Assembly: GCF_014190915.1 (NCBI RefSeq)
Contig: NZ_JACHVU010000010.1
Coordinates: 25,627-89,626, forward strand
Reading direction: 5' to 3'
DNA length: 64,000 nucleotides
DNA from: Mycolicibacterium iranicum
Lineage (GTDB): Bacteria > Actinomycetota > Actinomycetes > Mycobacteriales > Mycobacteriaceae
The notes under the pieces are model-generated. The model ran no database searches. It was not told where the DNA came from and saw only the letters and a list, made by a program, of their open reading frames with translations. Positions 59,888 through 64,000 of the stretch are shown here, piece by piece. Position numbers and translations under genes: made by a program. Numbering within the stretch: the stretch's first letter is position 1; every line of letters begins with the position of its first letter.

Positions 59888-61759
59888 CTACAACCCCAGG
59901 TCGGCCTCGAACGCGCCCTCTTCGAGACGGCGCTTGATGGTGGAGACGAACCGGCCCGCGTCGGCACCGTCGATGAGGCGGTGATCGTAGGTCAGCGGCA
60001 GGTAGGACACCGACCGCACACCGATCGACTCGTTGCCGAACTCGTCGACGATCACCCGGGGACGCTTGACGATCGCGCCGGTGCCCAGCATGGCCGCCTG
60101 CGGCGGCACCAGGATCGGGGTGTCGAACAACGCGCCCTGGCTGCCGATATTGGTGATCGTGAACGTGCCGCCGGACAGTTCGTCGGGCTTGAGGTTGCTC
60201 GACCGGGCCCGCGCCGCGATGTCGGAGATCGCCCGCGCCAGCCCACCCAGCGACAGATCGCCGGCGTTCTTGATCACCGGGGACAGCAGCCCCTGCTCGG
60301 TGTCGACGGCGAAGCCCAGATGCTCGGCGTCGTAGTAGGTGATCTCCTTGGACTCTTCGTTGTAGCTGGCGTTGATGTTCGGATGCAGCTTCAGCGCGTC
60401 GATGACGGCCCTGGCGATGAACGGCAGGTACGTCAGGTTGACGCCTTCGCGCTCGGCGAAGCCGGCCTTCGCCTTGGCCCGCAGGGCCACGATCTTGGTC
60501 ATGTCGACCTCGTGGACCTGAGTGAGCTGCGCGGTGGCCTGCAGCGACTCGCGGGTCTTCTTCGCCGTGATCTGCCGGATCCGGTTCGCCTTCTGCGTGG
60601 TTCCGCGCAGATGAGCCAGCGCGCCCTCGGGCGGGGGCACGGGCGCCGAAGGCTTGCTCGGCGCCGACGCTGCCGGCGCGGATTCGGTCTTCGGGGCCTT
60701 GTTCGCCTCCGCGGCGGCGAGCACGTCCTGCTTGCGGATGCGCCCACCGACGCCGGTGCCCTTGACCGACGTCAGATCGACGTTGTTCTCGCTGGCCAGC
60801 TTGCGCACCAGCGGAGTGACGTACGGGCTCTCACCCGTCGACTCGGCAGCGGCCGTCTCGGGCTGGGGCTTGGAGTCGGACTTGGAATCGGCCTTGGGCT
60901 CGGACTTGGGCTCGGCCTTGGGCTCGGACTTGGGCTCCGGCTTGGCCTCTTCGGACGGCTTCGCCTTGGGCTTGGTCTGCTCGGGCTCGGGCTCCGGTTC
61001 GGGCTCGGGCTCAGGCTCCGGCTCGGGCTCGGGTTCTGGCTCCGGTTCGGGTTCTGGTTCCGGCTCGGACGAGCCCTCGGCGCCCTCGTCGCCGATGGTG
61101 GCCAGCTCGCCGCCGACCTCCACGGTGTCGTCTTCCTCGGCGGTGATCGACAGCAGGGTCCCCGCGACCGGAGACGGGATCTCGGTGTCCACCTTGTCCG
61201 TGGAGACCTCGACCAGAGGCTCGTCGACCTCGACGCTGTCGCCGACCTTCTTCAGCCAGCGGGTGACCGTGCCCTCGGTGACGGACTCGCCCAGTTCGGG
61301 CATCAGGACCGGCTGGGACTTGCCCGAACCGCCGGACGATCCCTTGGACGTGGGCTTCGACTCGGGCTCGGGCTCGTCCTGGGAGTCTTCCTCGGGCTCG
61401 GGCTCGGGCTCGGACTCTTCGGCCTCGTCCGCGCTGCCCTCGTCCGCGCTGTCGCTCTCGTCGTCGGCGCTGTCGTCGCTGTCGCTCTCGTCGTCCGAGC
61501 CCTCGTCGCCGTCGCTGTCGTCGGCGTCCCCGATGACCGCGAGTTCACCGCCCACCTCGACGGTGTCGTCCTCCTGGGCGACGATCTTCTTCAGCACACC
61601 CGCGGCGGGGGAAGGAATCTCGGTGTCGACCTTGTCGGTCGACACCTCCAGCAGTGGCTCGTCCTCCTCGACCGTGTCTCCCTCTTGCTTCAGCCAGCGG
61701 GTGACTGTCCCCTCGGTAACGCTCTCTCCGAGTGCGGGCATCTGGACGGAGATGGCCAT
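59888..61759 (-). CDS. dlaT: dihydrolipoamide acyltransferase DlaT (E2 component)
   Basis: The E2 core of pyruvate dehydrogenase and of the peroxynitrite reductase complex with AhpC/AhpD. The 623 residues hold two lipoyl domains with lysines in EVSTDKVDTEIPSP (Lys43 and about Lys187). An E3-binding domain (YVTPLVRKLASENNVDLTSV, followed by KGTGVGGRIRKQDVL) and a catalytic domain with TYDHRLIDGADAGRF (HxxxDG near residue 595) follow. The linkers are unusually long: a Ser/Asp/Glu-rich one after lipoyl 1 and an uninterrupted Glu-Pro run of about 28 residues after lipoyl 2 (DNA near 60985-61070). M. tuberculosis DlaT is shorter (553 residues as I recall). lipB, lipA and E1 are in the same window. 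Confidence 0.96.
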   Translation of the reverse strand: MAISVQMPALGESVTEGTVTRWLKQEGDTVEEDEPLLEVSTDKVDTEIPSPAAGVLKKIVAQEDDTVEVGGELAVIGDADDSDGDEGSDDESDSDDSADDESDSADEGSADEAEESEPEPEPEEDSQDEPEPESKPTSKGSSGGSGKSQPVLMPELGESVTEGTVTRWLKKVGDSVEVDEPLVEVSTDKVDTEIPSPVAGTLLSITAEEDDTVEVGGELATIGDEGAEGSSEPEPEPEPEPEPEPEPEPEPEPEPEPEPEQTKPKAKPSEEAKPEPKSEPKAEPKSEPKADSKSDSKPQPETAAAESTGESPYVTPLVRKLASENNVDLTSVKGTGVGGRIRKQDVLAAAEANKAPKTESAPAASAPSKPSAPVPPPEGALAHLRGTTQKANRIRQITAKKTRESLQATAQLTQVHEVDMTKIVALRAKAKAGFAEREGVNLTYLPFIARAVIDALKLHPNINASYNEESKEITYYDAEHLGFAVDTEQGLLSPVIKNAGDLSLGGLARAISDIAARARSSNLKPDELSGGTFTITNIGSQGALFDTPILVPPQAAMLGTGAIVKRPRVIVDEFGNESIGVRSVSYLPLTYDHRLIDGADAGRFVSTIKRRLEEGAFEADLGL

Positions 61760-61920
61760 AGGTCGTGGCTCCCTTGCACGTTCATCGCAGGTGTCTGAGG
61801 TCTCGCAACCCATCCTGTCACGTCCGACGGGACCTTTCGTCGCGGACGGGCCGACTGATCGCTCTGGCACTATCGAATCAGGAGAGATGGCTAGGGGATG
61901 CCCGGAAGGAGCAAGCCCAG

Positions 61921-62274
61921 GTGGGACTGTTCGACAAGCTTCGCGGCCGGCGCCGCGGAAGCGGTGCGACCACGCGCGACCCCGCGGCGGATCTCCGCTA
62001 CCTGCAGCAGTGGGTCGCCGAACACCAGGGCGTCGAAGCCTTCATCGAGCCGAAGACGACCGTCACCGAACTCACCGTCGTGCTGGTCGCCGCCGACGGA
62101 GAGTGGACCCGGCGCAGGACCGGTGGTGACGCGGGCGCCCGCAAGCTGTCCGACCGGCTGAAGATCCCCGTCTACGACGTGCAGAAGGTCGGCTACCCGC
62201 AGCGCATGCGTGACTACGACGCGCGCAGACGGGCCGAACGCAAGCGGGCCGCCCGCGAGGAGCTGGACCGCTAG
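61921..62274 (+). CDS. small conserved protein with basic C-terminus, unknown function
   Basis: A 117-residue protein beginning MGLFDKLRGRRRGSG. The central half is a mixed alpha/beta piece (YLQQWVAEHQGVEAFIEPKT, then TVVLVAADGEWTRRR), and the end is a charged helix full of Arg, Ala and Glu. GTG at 61921 has GGAAGGAG nine bases upstream. It diverges from dlaT and precedes ephD by 22 bp. I recognise no catalytic motif; the basic tail could bind nucleic acid or the membrane. Conserved mycobacterial protein by appearance, not by search. Confidence 0.8.
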   Translation: MGLFDKLRGRRRGSGATTRDPAADLRYLQQWVAEHQGVEAFIEPKTTVTELTVVLVAADGEWTRRRTGGDAGARKLSDRLKIPVYDVQKVGYPQRMRDYDARRRAERKRAAREELDR

Positions 62275-62296
62275 GCGGTTTCGGTACTGTCCGCTC

Positions 62297-63880
62297 GTGG
62301 AGAACGAGCGGTGTGTCCAGAGCAGCGGCGGCGTCCTGATCGACGTACACGAGCAGGGTGCGCAGGCGGGGCCGACCATCCTTGCGCTGCACGGTCACCC
62401 CGACACCTCCCGGGTGTGGGATTCCGTGGTCTCCCGACTGCCTGACCGTTACCGGGTGGTGCGCTGCGACGTGCAGGGGACAGGCCGCTTCGGCGCCGAC
62501 GAAGTGGCGGCGGTGCTCGACGCGGTGGGCGGCGACGCCGTTCACGTCCTCGCGCACGGCTGGGGGTCCGCGGCGGTATGGCAGTACCTCTCGCGCCCGG
62601 GTGCGCAGGACCGCATCGCCTCGTTCACGTCCGCATCGGGACCCAGCCGGGAACAGATCTCCCGATACCTGCGCGGTGCGCTCAGCAGACCGCAGAACCC
62701 GCGCCGGTTCGCCGGCGGCGTCGGCCAGCTGGCCCGGCTGGCCGCCGCGGCGCCGCGGTCGGTCACCGACAGGGCCGTGCGGGCCCACCTGCGTTCCGCC
62801 GCTGCCGACACCGCGACCGTCGACATCCCCGTTCAGCTCATCGTCGCCAGCGGCGACCGGTATCTCGCCCCGCGCTTCTACGACGAGATGGCGGCCTGGG
62901 CGCCCCGGCTGTGGCGACGCGACCTCACCGCCGGCCACGACACACCGCGCTCACACCCGCAGGCGCTGGCCGACGCGGTCACCCAGCTCGTCGACCACCT
63001 CGGCGGCGCCCCCGCCTCCCGGGAGTTGCTGCGGGCCCAGGTGGGCCGTCCCCGTAAGGCGTTCGGCGACACCCTCGTCTCCGTCACCGGCGCCGCCAGC
63101 GGCATCGGCCGCGAAACTGCGCTGGCATTCGCCCGGGAGGGCGCGGACCTTCTGATCAGCGACGTGGACGCCGACGGCCTCGACGAGACCGCGCGGCTCG
63201 TCGGGGCACTCGGCCGGCAGGCCCACACCTACACCGTCGACGTCGCCGACGCCGCGGCGGTCGAATCGTTCGCCGCGCAGGCGTGCGCCGACCACGGGGT
63301 CCCCGACATCGTGGTGAACAACGCCGGCGTCGGGCACGCGGGATTCTTCCTCGACACCCCCGCCGAGGAATTCGACCGCGTGCTCGACATCAACCTCGGC
63401 GGCGTGGTGAACGGCTGCCGGTCGTTCGGCAAGCGGCTCGCCGACCGCGGGACCGGCGGGCACATCGTCAACGTCGCGTCGATGGCGTCCTACACGCCGG
63501 TCAACGTCATGAACGCCTACTGCACGTCCAAGGCCGCCGTCTACATGTTCTCCGATTGCCTACGCGCAGAACTGGATTCGTTCGGCATCGGGTTGACGAC
63601 GATCTGCCCCGGCATCATCGGCACCAACATCGTCAACACCACCCGCTTCTCGCTGCCCGACGAGCGCAGCTACGACGCGGAGACGATCCGGCGACGGGTC
63701 CGGCGAGGCTTCGCGGTGCGCCACGTCGGGCCCGACAAGGTCGCTGCGGCCATCGTCTCGGCGGTCAAAGCCAACAAGCCGGTGCGGCCCGTCACCACGG
63801 AGGCCTACCTCGTGTACGGCGTGTCCCACGCGTTGCCGCAGGCGATGCGCAGCGCGGCCCGCGGCGGAAACATCATGTGA
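62297..63880 (+). CDS. ephD: EphD: alpha/beta-hydrolase fused to short-chain dehydrogenase
   Basis: A 527-residue two-domain protein. Residues 1-240 are an epoxide-hydrolase-like alpha/beta-hydrolase with LALHGHPDTSRVWDSVV and LAHGWGSAAVWQY. The nucleophile position reads HGWGS (Trp/Gly) instead of the Asp or Ser expected, so this half may be inactive as a classical hydrolase. Residues 250-527 are an SDR with LVSVTGAASGIGRETALAFA, IVNNAGVGHAGF, the catalytic serine in VNVASMASYTP and Y-x-x-x-K in NAYCTSKAAVYMF. This is the M. tuberculosis Rv2214c (EphD) layout, linked there to mycolic acid composition. The GTG at 62297 was chosen; the stop touches the repeat array. Confidence 0.94.
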   Translation: MENERCVQSSGGVLIDVHEQGAQAGPTILALHGHPDTSRVWDSVVSRLPDRYRVVRCDVQGTGRFGADEVAAVLDAVGGDAVHVLAHGWGSAAVWQYLSRPGAQDRIASFTSASGPSREQISRYLRGALSRPQNPRRFAGGVGQLARLAAAAPRSVTDRAVRAHLRSAAADTATVDIPVQLIVASGDRYLAPRFYDEMAAWAPRLWRRDLTAGHDTPRSHPQALADAVTQLVDHLGGAPASRELLRAQVGRPRKAFGDTLVSVTGAASGIGRETALAFAREGADLLISDVDADGLDETARLVGALGRQAHTYTVDVADAAAVESFAAQACADHGVPDIVVNNAGVGHAGFFLDTPAEEFDRVLDINLGGVVNGCRSFGKRLADRGTGGHIVNVASMASYTPVNVMNAYCTSKAAVYMFSDCLRAELDSFGIGLTTICPGIIGTNIVNTTRFSLPDERSYDAETIRRRVRRGFAVRHVGPDKVAAAIVSAVKANKPVRPVTTEAYLVYGVSHALPQAMRSAARGGNIM

Positions 63881-64000
63881 TCAGCCGCTCGCGGCTCCAG
63901 CCCGATCAGCCGCTCGCGGCTCCAGCCCGATCAGCCGCTCGCGGCTCCAGCCCGATCAGCCGCTCGCGGCTCCAGCCCGATCAGCCGCTCGCGGCTCCCG
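63879..64000. repeat. 25-bp tandem repeat array with hairpins, cut by the window edge
   Basis: Right after the ephD stop codon a 25-bp unit (starting CCCGATCAGCC and ending GCGGCTCCAG) is repeated five times with phases at 63901, 63926, 63951 and 63976. The first copy lacks its first three bases (63879-63900) and the last has CG for AG at its end. Each unit contains AGCCG-CTCG-CGGCT, a perfect 5-bp stem with a 4-nt loop. GGCT at one unit's end and AGCC at the next unit's start can also pair, so two foldings compete. The array runs to the edge and may continue. No gene lies in it. Confidence 0.88.

Noticed and set aside
58952..61798. A 948-codon plus-strand frame opposite the TIGR01777 and dlaT genes.
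   Set aside because: It includes a poly-Gly-Leu run produced by reading the Glu-Pro repeat backwards; lipoyl and E2 motifs lie on the other strand.
63879..64000. A CRISPR array at the right edge.
   Set aside because: Units follow each other with no spacer, the unit is 25 bp, and no cas gene is near.

Overview
The window is high-GC actinobacterial DNA from a mycobacterium, most likely a rapid grower of the Mycolicibacterium type. The evidence is gene content and order. Read right to left on the minus strand, the left end is aceE, mabR, fabD, acpM, kasA, kasB, the pyruvate dehydrogenase E1 / FAS-II mycolate block. The rest follows the Mycobacterium tuberculosis Rv2214-Rv2246 order as I remember it: ahpE, cobD, SURF1, ptpA, ptkA, a NIF3 protein, a zinc-ribbon coiled coil, an RNase H/CobC fusion, rnpB, a CYTH-CHAD protein, panB, Hip1/CaeA and its paralogue, glnA2, glnE, glnA1, an RDD protein, a DUF4191 protein, lipA, lipB, a TIGR01777 protein, dlaT and ephD. 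No database was searched; family names rest on motifs and remembered homologues.

Layout. 1-7271 (minus) is the mycolate elongation operon, its activator and aceE. 7487-9187 (plus) holds a lipoprotein, a DUF3052 protein, the peroxiredoxin AhpE and tRNA-Val(TAC). 9188-21231 is an accessory block that starts directly after the tRNA: two NAD-binding reductases with a large LuxR-type ATPase regulator, an MDR oxidoreductase with two small membrane proteins, an HD protein with a possibly frameshifted end, a DUF4396 membrane protein, a SOUL protein, a keto-acid decarboxylase and an amidohydrolase. 21232-27136 is core again (cobalamin, cytochrome oxidase assembly, PtpA/PtkA signalling, RNase H). 27127-30630 is a second accessory stretch: an XRE-cupin regulator divergent from a thioredoxin-reductase-like enzyme and a methyltransferase, then a DUF222/HNH (13E12-type) gene. 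rnpB follows at about 30687-31095.

The most unusual structure is at 31070-32377. The last 26 bases of rnpB plus 22 bases beyond are repeated exactly (48 bp) 1,260 bp downstream, so that rnpB and the convergent CYTH-CHAD gene are both intact while a 1.26-kb low-GC segment lies between them. This looks like attL/attR of a tiny integrated element, or the remnant of a larger one, using the 3' end of RNase P RNA as its target. The only convincing gene inside encodes a small secreted four-cysteine protein.

34036-42625 holds lipid genes (fatty-acyl-AMP ligase, enoyl-CoA hydratase, wax ester/DGAT acyltransferase), panB and two Hip1-type hydrolases separated by a GNAT gene. 42633-54145 is the nitrogen region: glnA2 and glnE on plus, glnA1 on minus with a good GlnR-type box upstream, with a PaaI-type thioesterase, an F420-type oxidoreductase, a large secreted beta-propeller/VCBS protein and a DoxX protein between. 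54204-61759 has an RDD protein, a Tat-lipoprotein amidohydrolase, DUF4191 and the lipoylation group lipA-lipB-TIGR01777-dlaT. dlaT encodes the E2 that works with AceE and needs LipA/LipB for its lipoyl groups. The window ends with a small basic protein, ephD and a 25-bp tandem hairpin repeat array that runs off the edge.
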